A stretch of 64,000 nucleotides of DNA from Streptomyces sp. AC512_CC834. Its GTDB lineage: Bacteria > Actinomycetota > Actinomycetes > Streptomycetales > Streptomycetaceae. The stretch lies in NCBI RefSeq assembly GCF_019049325.1, contig NZ_JAGMUO010000097.1, positions 310,001 through 374,000 of the forward strand, read 5' to 3'. Both the position numbers and the translations under genes were made by a program. The notes below the pieces were generated by a model. That model worked only from the letters and a program-made list of their open reading frames with translations, did no database searches and was not told the DNA's origin. This document shows positions 7,953 through 16,817 of this stretch, one piece after another (positions within the stretch are counted from its first letter, which is position 1; every line of letters begins with the position of its first letter).

Positions 7953-9416
7953 CTAGGGCGCGATCCCCACCCCGTCGATCCTGCTCCACGCGCGCTCCTG
8001 GGCGGCGGTCATCGCGGGCCAGCCGAGTCCGCCCGGCCGGGGCCGCACCCGTGAGGCGTACGGGGAGGGGTGGAATCCGGGATCGTAGAAGCAGCCGCTG
8101 CCGTAGGTGGCGTCGAAGGCGTCGCAGGAGGCCGCGACGGAACGCGGGCTCGGCTTGCGGCCGGTGCGCACCCATGTGTCCAGCGCGGTGATGGAGTTGG
8201 CGTACTCGGAGTCGCTCAGCGTGCTGTGCTCGGTCTCCTTCGTGAACGTCTGGACGAGGTTGCCGCCCCGCCCGGCGCCTCGGAGTGTGGCGCGGTAGGC
8301 CGCCTCGTGCTCCACGAACGCCGTCGGGTCGTCGATGGCGTGCAGGGTGAGGACGGGGAGGGAGACCCTGCCGGTGAGGTCGCTGTCGTAGGACAGGTCA
8401 CGACGTGCGGTGGGGTCGGCCGAGAAGCGCTCGACGCCCGCGTTGAGCGCCTTGTCGTCGTGTGAACCCGAGTAGCGCACGCCCCGGTTGCTCCACGGGT
8501 TCCGCCCGTCGAGCCGGTTCGTCACGATGTCCCGGAAGGTGAAGGTGGCGAAGCGCAGATGTGACTCGAGGGTGCGCTCCGGGATGCGGGTGACGGCGAG
8601 GATGTCGTCGAGGTTGCGCTGTTGCAGCGCGGTGCGGTCGGCCGGCTCGGAGGCGTAGCCGGTGCACTCCTGGAGGCGTGCGCGCAGCCCGGCGCTCGTC
8701 ATCGTGGAGCCGGGGCGCAGCCCCTGCCACAGCGGGTACTGCGGTTCGGTCGGACGCGGATGGTTGTGGCAGTAGTACTGGTAGACCACCCGCAGGTCCA
8801 CGCGGTAGTCGTAGCCGCGCGAACCGCCGCCGAGGACGCCGTTGGTCAGCAGCACTCCGTCGTAGGCGCCGGGCCGTCTGCCGTAGGTCTCCGCGACCTT
8901 GGCGGCGACGTTGCCGCCCCAGGACTGGCCGTGCAGGTAGGTCCGCTCGGGCCGCCCGAACCGGGCGGTGAACAGGCGGCGCACGTTCTCGGTGTCGGCG
9001 GCCGCCATGCGGGCTCCGTAGCCGCCGCGCCGGTAGGCGGAGCCGGCCCACGCGTACCCCTGGTCGACCATCACCGCCCAGCGCTGCAGGTCCTCGGTGC
9101 TGCGGGCCGGGTCGGAGGAGTCGCCGAGGTCGGGACCGCCGTGGGCGTGGACGACGAGGGAGCCGTTCCAGTCGTTCGGCACGGCCATCGTGTAGTAGGC
9201 CCCGTTGGCGTCCTGGCCGGTGTAACACGTGGCCTTCCGGGCCAGGTTGGGCGGGCAGTCGGCGGCCACGGGCTGTTCGGCCGCCTGCGCGGGGGCGGCG
9301 GACACATTGCCGAGCGTGCCCAGGAACACGGCGGCGAGGGCGGCCGCCACCACGGCCGGACGGCTTCGGCGGCGCGCCGCCGAGGTGAGCTGCGTGGGAG
9401 CGTCGGGTGTGGTCAA
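7953..9416 (-). CDS. Secreted alpha/beta hydrolase (esterase/peptidase type)
   Basis: The 487-residue protein has a basic n-region (RRRSRP), hydrophobic core AVVAAALAAVFLGTL and an APAQA-A cleavage site near residue 46, so it is exported. HAHGGPDLG is the oxyanion-hole segment, HGQSWGG the nucleophile elbow (Ser165), HAIDDPTAF the acid region and TKETEHSTLSDSEY the catalytic His region. Paired cysteines (for example CPPNLARKATC and SCDAF...GCFYDP) suggest disulfides. Substrate unknown. Divergent from the secreted alginate lyase, it may belong to the same secreted-enzyme pair, but no shared control is visible. Confidence 0.85.
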   Translation of the reverse strand: MTTPDAPTQLTSAARRRSRPAVVAAALAAVFLGTLGNVSAAPAQAAEQPVAADCPPNLARKATCYTGQDANGAYYTMAVPNDWNGSLVVHAHGGPDLGDSSDPARSTEDLQRWAVMVDQGYAWAGSAYRRGGYGARMAAADTENVRRLFTARFGRPERTYLHGQSWGGNVAAKVAETYGRRPGAYDGVLLTNGVLGGGSRGYDYRVDLRVVYQYYCHNHPRPTEPQYPLWQGLRPGSTMTSAGLRARLQECTGYASEPADRTALQQRNLDDILAVTRIPERTLESHLRFATFTFRDIVTNRLDGRNPWSNRGVRYSGSHDDKALNAGVERFSADPTARRDLSYDSDLTGRVSLPVLTLHAIDDPTAFVEHEAAYRATLRGAGRGGNLVQTFTKETEHSTLSDSEYANSITALDTWVRTGRKPSPRSVAASCDAFDATYGSGCFYDPGFHPSPYASRVRPRPGGLGWPAMTAAQERAWSRIDGVGIAP

Positions 9417-9590
9417 GGTGCGGGCTCCTGTACGTGCTGGGTGCCGGCGCGAAATCGCGCTGCGAGCTGGGATGTTAGGAATCCCCCGGAGCCGTGGCCA
9501 CCCCTTCGATCATTGCGTTCATAGTGTTCCCCCGGCGCCGCGTCGGGGAGCCGGGTGCCGGACCCCGTGCGCGGGCTCCCGCGCGGCCTC

Positions 9591-9619
9591 TTGACGGCCC
9601 ATTGGTCTCTACCTATCGT
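9591..9619 (+). promoter_or_regulatory. HrdB-type promoter for the alginate lyase gene
   Basis: TTGACG (9591-9596) and TATCGT (9614-9619) are separated by 17 bp, close to the Streptomyces housekeeping consensus. Transcription would begin near 9626 and leave a leader of about 60 nt. Confidence 0.6.
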
Positions 9620-9685
9620 CACCGCCCAGTCGGACGTTCAGAACAACACTCAACGTTCACATAGACGAACGGATGGACCCCCCAC

Positions 9686-10903
9686 ATGTCCTCTGCTCCC
9701 ACGCGCCGTCATCGCAGATCCCGTGCCGTCCTCCTCGCGACCCTCACCGCCGCCCTCGTCGGCACCCTGCTGGCCGGCCCGGGCCCAACCGCTCACCGCG
9801 CGGACGCCGCACCGGCCGCGTTCACGCATCCCGGAGTCACCGTCTCCGAGGGCCAGCTCGACTTCGTCCGCGCCAAGGTCGACGCCGGGGCCCAGCCCTG
9901 GAAGGGCGCCTTCGACCAGATGATGGCGAGCAGGTACGCCGACCCGAACCGCGCCCCGAAGCCCCGCGCGGTGGTGGAGTGCGGTTCCTACTCGAACCCC
10001 AACCACGGCTGCACCGACGAGCGCGAGGACGCGATCGCGGCCTACACCAACGCGCTGGCCTGGTACTTCACCCGCGACGAGCGGTACGCGCGCAAGGCCA
10101 TCGAGCTGATGGACGCCTGGTCCGCCGTGATCCGGGACCACACCGACAGCAACGCGCCGCTGCAGACCGGATGGGCCGGCTCCTCCTGGCCCAAGGCCGC
10201 CGAGATCATCAAGTACACGTACGGCGGCACCTGGGCGAACTCCGGCCGCTTCGCCGGCATGCTCCGCGACGTCTACCTGCCCGAGATCGTCAACGGCTCC
10301 CACTCCAACGGCAACTGGGAGCTGACGATGATGGAGGCCGCCGTCGGCATCTCCGTCTTCCTGGAGGACAGGGCCTCCTACGACAGGGCCATGGTCAAGT
10401 ACCGCACCCGCACGGCCGCCTACGTCTACCTGGAGTCCGACGGGGACCTGCCCAAGACGGTGCCGAGTCAGCACCTCGACACCCGGGACAAGATCGTCAA
10501 GTACTGGCAGGGCCAGTCCACCTTCGTCAGGGGCCTCACCCAGGAGACCTGCCGGGACTTCACCCACACCGGATACGGCATCGCGTCGATCTCCCACGTC
10601 GCCGAGACCAGCCGGATCCAGGGCCAGGACCTGTACGGCACCGACGTGGGCGAGCGGCTGCGGCACGCGCTCGGCTTCCAGGCGAAGTACGAGCAGGGCG
10701 CGGCGGTGCCGGACTGGCTGTGCGGGGGTGAGGCGGACCTGGGTCTCGGTCCGGTCACCGAGGTCGGCTACAACGCCCTGCACAACCGCCTCGGCTTCGC
10801 GATGGACAACACTCAGGCGCTGACCGAGCGCACCCGCCCGTCCGGTACGAACAACCTCTTCGTCGCCTGGGAGACTCTCACCCACGGCGACAACCCGGCC
10901 TGA
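9686..10903 (+). CDS. Secreted alginate lyase family protein
   Basis: The 405-residue product carries a long Sec/Tat-like signal (RRHRRSRAVLLATLTAALVGTLLAG region), then an (alpha/alpha)-toroid lyase domain. Recognisable segments are AYTNALAWYFTRDERYARKAIELMDAW, LQTGWAGSSWPKAAEII, NGSHSNGNWEL (residues 203-213, corresponding to the catalytic Asn-containing helix of PF05426 lyases) and the late YNALHNRLG. These enzymes cleave uronic-acid polysaccharides by beta-elimination outside the cell. Alginate itself is a guess; related polyuronates are possible. A good promoter lies 60 nt upstream. No sugar-uptake gene is adjacent. Confidence 0.85.
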   Translation: MSSAPTRRHRRSRAVLLATLTAALVGTLLAGPGPTAHRADAAPAAFTHPGVTVSEGQLDFVRAKVDAGAQPWKGAFDQMMASRYADPNRAPKPRAVVECGSYSNPNHGCTDEREDAIAAYTNALAWYFTRDERYARKAIELMDAWSAVIRDHTDSNAPLQTGWAGSSWPKAAEIIKYTYGGTWANSGRFAGMLRDVYLPEIVNGSHSNGNWELTMMEAAVGISVFLEDRASYDRAMVKYRTRTAAYVYLESDGDLPKTVPSQHLDTRDKIVKYWQGQSTFVRGLTQETCRDFTHTGYGIASISHVAETSRIQGQDLYGTDVGERLRHALGFQAKYEQGAAVPDWLCGGEADLGLGPVTEVGYNALHNRLGFAMDNTQALTERTRPSGTNNLFVAWETLTHGDNPA

Positions 10904-10925
10904 GGCGGCGGGCGGTGCCCCGCGC

Positions 10926-12032
10926 TCAGCCGTCGTAGTCCACGGTCAGCTTCTCGGAGACCGGGTACGACTGGCAGGTCAGCACGTAGCCGGCGTCGAC
11001 CTCGGCGTCTTCGAGGGCGTAGTTGCGGCGCATGTCGACGGTGCCGTCGGTGACCAGGGCCCGGCAGGTGCCGCAGACGCCGCCCTTGCAGGCGAAGGGC
11101 AGGTCGGGCCGGGTCTGCTGGGCCCCGTCGAGGACGGGCCGCTCCCGGGAGAGTGAGGAGGTCGTGGAGCGGCCGTCCAGGGTGATGGTGACCTCGCTGA
11201 CGGGTCCCCGCGGGCCACTCTCCTCGTGGTGGACCTCCCGGACGGGCTCGTCGTCGGCGTAGAACAGCTCGCGGTGGACGCGGTCCGCAGGGACGCCGAG
11301 GCCGGTCAGGACCTGCTGGGCGTCGGCGACCATGCCCTGCGGGCCGCACAGCCACCAGTGGTCGGCGGCGGGCACGTCCACCAGGGAATCGACGAGTGCC
11401 GAGAGCCGTCCGGCGTCCAGGCGGCCGGAGAGCACCTCGGCCTCGCGGGGTTCACGGGAGAGCACGTGGGCGAGGTGGAAGCGGGTGGGGTGGAGGTCCT
11501 TCAGGTCGGCCAGGTCGTCGGCGAACATCACCGTGGCGGTGCGGCGGTTGCCGTAGAAGAGGGTGACGGTCGAGCGGTCGTCGGCGGCGAGCACCGACTC
11601 CGCGATGGACACCATCGGTGTGATGCCCGAACCGGCGGCGATCAGCACATGGTGGCCCGGGGTGGTCAGGTCGGGCGTGAAGTGCCCGGTGGGCGCCATC
11701 ACCTCGACGGTGTCGCCGGGGCGCACGTCGTCGACCAGCCAGGCGGAGAACAGGCCGCCCGGCACCACCCGCACCCCGATGCGCGGCACCGAGCCGGCCG
11801 GTGCGCAGATCGAGTACGAACGGCGCTCGTCCCGGCCGTCGACCTCGCGCCGCAGGGTGAGCGACTGACCGGGCGCGAAGGCGAACTCCCCGGCCAGCTC
11901 GTCCGGGATCTCGAAGCTCACGGCCGCCGCGTCCGCGCACAGCCGCTCGACGGCCGCGACGCGCAGGCGGTGGAAGGCGGGCCGGCGGCGGCTGCGCACC
12001 GGGGCCGCCGGGACGGGGGCGGTCGGGGACAT
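10926..12032 (-). CDS. paaE: Phenylacetyl-CoA epoxidase reductase subunit PaaE
   Basis: PaaE passes electrons from NAD(P)H to the diiron PaaA subunit. The 368-residue protein has the ferredoxin-reductase order: FAD-binding ERRSYSICAP, a nucleotide-binding HVLIAAGSGITPMVSIAE and LFYGNRR, then a C-terminal plant-type 2Fe-2S domain with CKGGVCGTCRA and a distal LTCQSYP cysteine. It is the last gene of the paaABCDE operon; its ATG immediately follows the paaD TAG (TAGATG), so translation is coupled. It is convergent with the alginate lyase gene. Confidence 0.96.
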   Translation of the reverse strand: MSPTAPVPAAPVRSRRRPAFHRLRVAAVERLCADAAAVSFEIPDELAGEFAFAPGQSLTLRREVDGRDERRSYSICAPAGSVPRIGVRVVPGGLFSAWLVDDVRPGDTVEVMAPTGHFTPDLTTPGHHVLIAAGSGITPMVSIAESVLAADDRSTVTLFYGNRRTATVMFADDLADLKDLHPTRFHLAHVLSREPREAEVLSGRLDAGRLSALVDSLVDVPAADHWWLCGPQGMVADAQQVLTGLGVPADRVHRELFYADDEPVREVHHEESGPRGPVSEVTITLDGRSTTSSLSRERPVLDGAQQTRPDLPFACKGGVCGTCRALVTDGTVDMRRNYALEDAEVDAGYVLTCQSYPVSEKLTVDYDG

Positions 12033-12548
12033 CTAGATCTCCTTGACGTACTCGAACGGCTCGCGGCAGGCCCGGCAGCGCCACAGCGCCTTGCAGGACG
12101 TGGCGGCGAAGCGGGAGGTCTCCTCGGTGTCCGCCGAGCCGCAGCGGGGACAGGGCACCGCGGGCCGGGTCGGCGACAGCACCAGCGGGACCGGGCCGCG
12201 GGGCGCGGCGCCGGGCGGCGCGATGCCGTGCTCGGCGAGCTTGCGGCGGCCGGACTCGGTGATCCAGTCGCTGGTCCAGGGCGGGTTCAGGACCGTGCGG
12301 ATCTCCACGCGCGGGTACCCCGCGTCCCGCAGCCGCGCGGCGACGTCCGCCCGCATCTCGGCCATGGCCGGGCAGCCCGAGTAGGTGGGGGTCAGGCTCG
12401 CGACCACGGCGCCGTCCGCGCCCACCTCGACGTCGCGCAGGACACCCAGGTCGGCGAGGGTCAGCATGGGCAGTTCGGGGTCGGGCACCTGCTCGGCGAC
12501 GCGGCGGGCCCGGCGGGCGTCCAGGAGTGTGGGACCACCGGTCACCAT
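12033..12548 (-). CDS. paaD: Phenylacetyl-CoA epoxidase complex protein PaaD (SufT/MIP18-like)
   Basis: PaaD is needed for a working epoxidase, probably in metal-centre assembly, and is not a structural subunit. The 171-residue protein has the MIP18 domain (VPDPELPMLTLADLGVLRDV, TPTYSGCPAMAEM) and a C-terminal zinc-ribbon with PCPRCGSADT and LWRCRACREPF. The start ATG at 12548 overlaps the paaC stop by 7 nt, consistent with translational coupling within the operon. The frame is open upstream but that part is the shadow of paaC. Confidence 0.95.
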   Translation of the reverse strand: MVTGGPTLLDARRARRVAEQVPDPELPMLTLADLGVLRDVEVGADGAVVASLTPTYSGCPAMAEMRADVAARLRDAGYPRVEIRTVLNPPWTSDWITESGRRKLAEHGIAPPGAAPRGPVPLVLSPTRPAVPCPRCGSADTEETSRFAATSCKALWRCRACREPFEYVKEI

Positions 12549-13369
12549 GTCGCCTCCGGGTGGGCGCGGGCGACGCCCTGCAACTCGGTGAGCAGCGGCG
12601 CCAGATGTTCGGTGTGCTCGCCGGCGCGGCCGGAGCCGGGCAACGGGCGGTACACCGGCAGGGGCAGTCCGGCCGCCTCGGTGACCTGGCGCAGGTCTTC
12701 GGCGACCTCGTCGCGTACGTCGTACGCGGTGTGCAGCTCGCCGAGGTAGGGGGCGATGTCGTCCAGTGCGGCGCGCGTCCTGCGGTGCGACTCCTCGGTG
12801 CCGTCGCCCAGACGCACGGCCCACTCGGCCGCGTACTGCCGGTGGTAGGTGAGTTCCTTGACGCCCTTGGCGGCGACCGCCGCGAGGACCGGGTCGGGGT
12901 GGTCCACCAGCCGCCGGAAGTGGGCCAGCCGCCAGCTCGAGAGCACCAGCAGCCGCACGACCGTGAACGCGAAGTCGCCGCCGGGCAGTTCGGCCAGGGT
13001 CACGTTGCGGAATTCGCCGGCGTCCCGGAAGTAGGCGTAGGCGTCCTCGTCGCGGCCGGTGCCGTCGGCCTGGCCGGCGCGCGAGTAGAGCAGCCGGGCC
13101 TGGCCGAGCAGGTCGAGGCCGATGTTGGCCAGCGCCACCTCCTCCTCCAGCTCGGGAGCGCGGGTGACCCACTCGGCGAGCCGCTGCGCGCCGACCAGGG
13201 CGTCGTCGGCGAGCGCCACGCAGTCCGCGGCCAGCGCGCCGGCGTCGACGCCCTCGGGCACGGTGGTGTCGACGCCGTGCAGCGGGTCCTCGAAGCCGGT
13301 GCCGTAGGCCCAGCGGGTGTCGTCCTCGTGCCCCTCGGCCAGGGTGAGGTAGACGTGGTCGTCACTCAT
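12542..13369 (-). CDS. paaC: Phenylacetyl-CoA epoxidase structural subunit PaaC
   Basis: PaaC is the ferritin-fold partner of PaaA in the epoxidase. The 275-residue product is mostly helical, with LANIGLDLLGQARLLYSRAG, DEDAYAYFRDAGEFRN, FRRLVDHPDPVLAAVAAKGVKELTYH and HRQYAAEWAVRLGDGTEES as hallmark helices. It has lost diiron ligands, as is normal for PaaC. AGGAG lies upstream of the ATG at 13369, only 9 nt after the paaB stop, and the 3' end overlaps paaD. Confidence 0.96.
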   Translation of the reverse strand: MSDDHVYLTLAEGHEDDTRWAYGTGFEDPLHGVDTTVPEGVDAGALAADCVALADDALVGAQRLAEWVTRAPELEEEVALANIGLDLLGQARLLYSRAGQADGTGRDEDAYAYFRDAGEFRNVTLAELPGGDFAFTVVRLLVLSSWRLAHFRRLVDHPDPVLAAVAAKGVKELTYHRQYAAEWAVRLGDGTEESHRRTRAALDDIAPYLGELHTAYDVRDEVAEDLRQVTEAAGLPLPVYRPLPGSGRAGEHTEHLAPLLTELQGVARAHPEATW

Positions 13370-13378
13370 GCCCTGCTC

Positions 13379-13744
13379 CTAGATGTGGGGGACGTCGTCG
13401 GGGATGTCGTAGAAGGTCGGGTGGCGGTAGACCTTGTCGGCGCTGGGGGCGAAGAAGGGGTCCTTCTCGTCGCGGGTGGAGGCGGCGATGTGCTCGGAGC
13501 GCACCACCCAGATGCTCACGCCCTCGTTGCGCCGGGTGTAGAGGTCGCGGGCGTGGGTGAGGGCCATGGCGTCGTCGGCGGCGTGCAGCGAGCCGACGTG
13601 CACGTGGTTGAGGCCGCGCTTGCCGCGCACGAACACCTCGTACAGCGGCCAGCCCCGCTTCTCGGACATCGCGGGCTTCTGGGGTTCCTGGGGCTCCTGG
13701 GGCTCCTGGGACCTCTCCGGCCTCTGGGGCTTCTCGGGGGTCAT
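13379..13744 (-). CDS. paaB: Phenylacetyl-CoA epoxidase subunit PaaB with a repetitive N-terminal extension
   Basis: PaaB bridges the PaaAC heterodimers. The conserved 96-residue protein runs from MSEKRGWPLYEVFVRGKRG to FYDIPDDVPHI, matching the usual length. The reading frame starts 25 codons earlier at an ATG that overlaps the paaA stop as ATGA, giving a Pro/Gln/Glu-rich leader with three QEP units. ATGA coupling supports the longer form; family length supports starting at residue 26. Either way the protein is complete. Confidence 0.93.
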   Translation of the reverse strand: MTPEKPQRPERSQEPQEPQEPQKPAMSEKRGWPLYEVFVRGKRGLNHVHVGSLHAADDAMALTHARDLYTRRNEGVSIWVVRSEHIAASTRDEKDPFFAPSADKVYRHPTFYDIPDDVPHI

Positions 13745-14718
13745 GCCGCCGCTCCCTTCTTCGCACGGGCGGCCTGTTTGGCGGCGTGGGCGGTGGCCGC
13801 CTCGCGCACCCAGGCGCCGTCCTCGTGGGCGGTCCGCCGCCGCTCGCTCCGCTGTGCGTTGCACGGGCCGTCGCCCTTGATGACCCGCATCAGCTCGTCC
13901 CAGTCCGGGGTGCCGAAGTCGTGGCGTCCCGTCTCCTCGTTCCAGCGCAACTCCGGGTCGGGGAGGGTGACGCCGAGCTTCTCGGCCTGCGGGACGGTCA
14001 TGTCGACGAAGCGGCGGCGCAGTTCGTCGTTGCTGTGCCGCTTGATCTTCCATGCCATGGACTGCGCGGAGTTGGGCGAGGCGTCGTCGGGCGGGCCGAA
14101 CATCATCAGGGACGGCCACCACCAGCGGTCCACCGCGTCCTGGACCATCTCGCGCTGGGCGCCGGTGCCCCGCATCATCGTCATCAGCAGCTCGTAGCCC
14201 TGCCGCTGGTGGAAGGACTCCTCCTTGCAGATGCGCACCATCGCGCGCGCGTAGGGCCCGTACGAGCTGCGGCACAGCGGTACCTGGTTGCAGATGGCCG
14301 CGCCGTCCACGAACCAGCCGATCACGCCCATGTCGGCGAAGCTGAGGGTCGGGTAGTTGAAGATCGACGAGTACTTCTGCCGGCCCTCGATCAGGCGCTG
14401 GGTGAGGTCGTCGCGGTCGGCGCCGAGGGTCTCGGCCGCCGAGTACAGATACAGCCCGTGCCCGGCCTCGTCCTGGACCTTGGCGAACAGGATCGCCTTG
14501 CGGCGCAGCGACGGTGCCCGGGTGATCCACTCGCCCTCGGGCTGCATGCCGATGATCTCCGAGTGCGCGTGCTGGGCGATCTGCCGGATCAGCGTCTTCC
14601 GGTAGCCCTCGGGCATCCAGTCCCGCGGCTCGACGCGCTGGTCGCGCGCGATCGTCGCGTCGAAGTGCTCCTGGAGCCCCGCGGGGGGCGGCGCCTCGGC
14701 GGCGTGTGTCGTGGTCAT
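13741..14718 (-). CDS. paaA: Phenylacetyl-CoA epoxidase catalytic subunit PaaA
   Basis: PaaA carries the diiron centre that epoxidises phenylacetyl-CoA at the 1,2 position. The 325-residue protein has the ligand motifs in order: QHAHSEIIGMQPEGEWI, VQDEAGHGLY (DEAGH 83-87) and CKEESFHQRQGYE (EESFH 166-170), both ExxH pairs. The frame is open upstream, but MTTTHAAEAPPPAG at 14718 is the natural start, downstream of the PaaR-like operator. It is the first gene of paaABCDE. The C-terminal Ala/Lys-rich tail is not conserved. Confidence 0.96.
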   Translation of the reverse strand: MTTTHAAEAPPPAGLQEHFDATIARDQRVEPRDWMPEGYRKTLIRQIAQHAHSEIIGMQPEGEWITRAPSLRRKAILFAKVQDEAGHGLYLYSAAETLGADRDDLTQRLIEGRQKYSSIFNYPTLSFADMGVIGWFVDGAAICNQVPLCRSSYGPYARAMVRICKEESFHQRQGYELLMTMMRGTGAQREMVQDAVDRWWWPSLMMFGPPDDASPNSAQSMAWKIKRHSNDELRRRFVDMTVPQAEKLGVTLPDPELRWNEETGRHDFGTPDWDELMRVIKGDGPCNAQRSERRRTAHEDGAWVREAATAHAAKQAARAKKGAAA

Positions 14719-14730
14719 CGTCACCAGCTT

Positions 14731-14752
14731 CCCAACCGACCATTCGTTCGGT
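14731..14752. promoter_or_regulatory. PaaR-like operator 1 (paaA side)
   Basis: A 22-bp imperfect palindrome with core ACCGACCATTCGTTCGGT fits 11 of 16 fixed positions of the actinobacterial PaaR consensus as I remember it (CTNACCGNNCGNNCGGT core). It ends 13 bp upstream of paaA on the opposite side of the coding direction. Confidence 0.65.
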
Positions 14753-14855
14753 ATCAGTGTGACGGGTTTCCGGGCGCCGGGCAAGACCCGGACCCCCGCC
14801 GGTCACGCTCTTGACAGCGCCGCCGCGCGGCTGGATTACTTGGGCTTGCTGCGCG

Positions 14856-14877
14856 CTAACCGAATGGTCGGTCGGGA
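14856..14877. promoter_or_regulatory. PaaR-like operator 2 (paaI side)
   Basis: The core CTAACCGAATGGTCGGTC is the best match to the PaaR consensus and shares CGAATGGTCGGT with operator 1 in inverted orientation. It lies about 20 bp before paaI, so both divergent transcripts appear to be under one TetR-type repressor released by phenylacetyl-CoA. Confidence 0.7.
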
Positions 14878-14895
14878 CAGAAGGTGGTGGGAAGG

Positions 14896-15345
14896 ATGTC
14901 GCAGGCCACGGGGCCGACACCCACGGAGGTGATGTTCCTGGCGGACGAGGCCTCCCGGCGGCTCGGCATCGAGCTGGTCGAGCACGGCGAGGGGACCGCC
15001 GTGCTCCGCATGACCGTGACTCCCGCGATGGTGAACGGGCACCGGATCGCCCACGGCGGCTACCTGTTCCTGCTCGCCGACACCGCCTTCGCCTGCGCCT
15101 GCAACAGCCACGGTCCGGTGACCGTCGCGGCCGGCGCCGACATCGTGTTCGTCGCCCCGGCCCGCGAGGGCGACGTGCTCGAGGCCCGCGCCGAGGAACG
15201 CGCCCGGTACGGACGCAGCGGCGTCTACGACGTGAGCGTGCGGCGCGGCGACGAGGTGATCGCGGAGTTCCGCGGACGCAGCCGCAGCGTGCGCCGGGCC
15301 ACGGCGCACGAGACGCCGGGCACGACGACGAAGGAGTCGCGATGA
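14896..15345 (+). CDS. paaI: Hydroxyphenylacetyl-CoA thioesterase PaaI
   Basis: PaaI is a hotdog-fold thioesterase that hydrolyses stalled ring-hydroxylated phenylacetyl-CoA and spares CoA. The 149-residue protein shows VNGHRIAHGGYLFLLADTAFA, in which HGG and the following Asp form the active site, and VAAGADIVFVAPAREGDVLEA. AAGGTGG lies about 8 nt before the ATG at 14896. Its stop overlaps the paaK start as ATGA, so the two form a rightward operon behind PaaR-like operator 2. Confidence 0.94.
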   Translation: MSQATGPTPTEVMFLADEASRRLGIELVEHGEGTAVLRMTVTPAMVNGHRIAHGGYLFLLADTAFACACNSHGPVTVAAGADIVFVAPAREGDVLEARAEERARYGRSGVYDVSVRRGDEVIAEFRGRSRSVRRATAHETPGTTTKESR

Positions 15346-16706
15346 GCAGCGAGCCGACGACCGGGGCGGCCCCGGCGTCCCCGGCGTCCCCGGCGCCCCG
15401 ACCGGGCGAGCCCCTCCCCCACGACCTGCTGGACGACGCCGAGCGCCTGTCCCGTGCGCAGCTCCGGGAGCTCCAGCTCGACCGGCTGCGCGCGACCCTT
15501 CGGCACGCCTACGACAACGTGGAGCTGTACCGCAAGAAGTTCGACGCCGCCGGAGTGACGCCCGACGACTGCCGCAGCCTGGCGGACCTGTCCAGGTTCC
15601 CCTTCACCACCAAGGCCGACCTGCGGGACACCTACCCCTTCGGCATGTTCGCCGTTCCGATGGGTGAGGTGCGGCGCGTGCACGCCTCCAGCGGCACCAC
15701 CGGCCGCGCCACCGTCGTCGGGTACACGGACAACGACCTGTCCATGTGGGCGGACGTCGTCGCCCGTTCGATCCGCGCCGCCGGCGGCCGCCGGGGCCAC
15801 AAGGTGCACATCTCCTACGGCTACGGCCTGTTCACCGGCGGCCTCGGCGCGCACTACGGCGCCGAACGCGCCGGATGCACGGTGATCCCGGCCTCCGGCG
15901 GCATGACGGCACGCCAGGTGCAGATCATCCAGGACTTCCGGCCCGAGATCATCATGGTCACCCCGTCCTACATGCTCACCCTGCTCGACGAGTTCGAACG
16001 GCAGGGCATCGACCCGCGCTCCAGTTCGCTGGAGGTGGGCATCTTCGGTGCCGAGCCGTGGACCGAGGAGATGCGCCGCGAGATCGAGGAGCGCATGGAC
16101 ATCCACGCCGTCGACATCTACGGCCTGTCCGAGGTGATCGGCCCCGGCGTGGCGCAGGAGTGCGTCGAGACCAAGGACGGCCTGCACGTGTGGGAGGACC
16201 ACTTCTACCCGGAGGTGGTGGACCCGCTCACGGACACCGTGCTGCCCGAGGGCGAGGAGGGGGAGATCGTCTTCACCTCGCTCACCAAGGAGGCGCTCCC
16301 GGTGATCCGGTATCGCACGCGCGACCTCTCGCGGCTGCTGCCGGGTACCGCACGGCCCGCCTTCCGGCGGATGCGGAAGGTCACCGGCCGCTGTGACGAC
16401 ATGATCATCCTGCGTGGCGTGAACGTCTTCCCCACCCAGATCGAGGAGGTCGTGCTGCGCACGCCCGGCGTCGCCCCGCACTTCCAGATCCGGCTCACCG
16501 AGCGGGGCCGCATGGACCACATGACGGTGCGGGTCGAGGCCCGCCCGGACGCGGACCCCGAGCGGCGCGAGGCCGCCGCGCGGGCGATCGCGCAGGGTGT
16601 CAAGGACGGGGTGGGCGTCACCGTGGAGGTGGAGATCGTCGACCCGGAGACCCTGGAGCGCTCGCTGGGCAAGTTCCGCCGGGTCCGGGATCTGCGGGGC
16701 GCGTGA
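15342..16706 (+). CDS. paaK: Phenylacetate-CoA ligase
   Basis: PaaK activates phenylacetate to phenylacetyl-CoA with ATP, the entry step of the pathway. The 454-residue product has the AMP-forming P-loop HASSGTTGRATVVGYT (residues 114-129), FGAEPWTEEMR, DIYGLSEVIGPGVA, and the C-terminal hinge/domain GRCDDMIILRGVNVFPTQIEEVV. The N-terminus has a short Ala/Pro-rich lead of about 20 residues with repeated SPA units before the conserved LPHDLLDDAERLSR. ATGA overlap with paaI shows coupling. Confidence 0.96.
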   Translation: MSSEPTTGAAPASPASPAPRPGEPLPHDLLDDAERLSRAQLRELQLDRLRATLRHAYDNVELYRKKFDAAGVTPDDCRSLADLSRFPFTTKADLRDTYPFGMFAVPMGEVRRVHASSGTTGRATVVGYTDNDLSMWADVVARSIRAAGGRRGHKVHISYGYGLFTGGLGAHYGAERAGCTVIPASGGMTARQVQIIQDFRPEIIMVTPSYMLTLLDEFERQGIDPRSSSLEVGIFGAEPWTEEMRREIEERMDIHAVDIYGLSEVIGPGVAQECVETKDGLHVWEDHFYPEVVDPLTDTVLPEGEEGEIVFTSLTKEALPVIRYRTRDLSRLLPGTARPAFRRMRKVTGRCDDMIILRGVNVFPTQIEEVVLRTPGVAPHFQIRLTERGRMDHMTVRVEARPDADPERREAAARAIAQGVKDGVGVTVEVEIVDPETLERSLGKFRRVRDLRGA

Positions 16707-16817
16707 AACGTGAGGACGGACACGTCTGTTCACCACTCGGGCTGGTGTGCGGCGAGATACGGATGGGCAGTAATGGCGTGATCGGGGGAGGTTGAGTACA
16801 TCCTGGGGGGAAATCCC

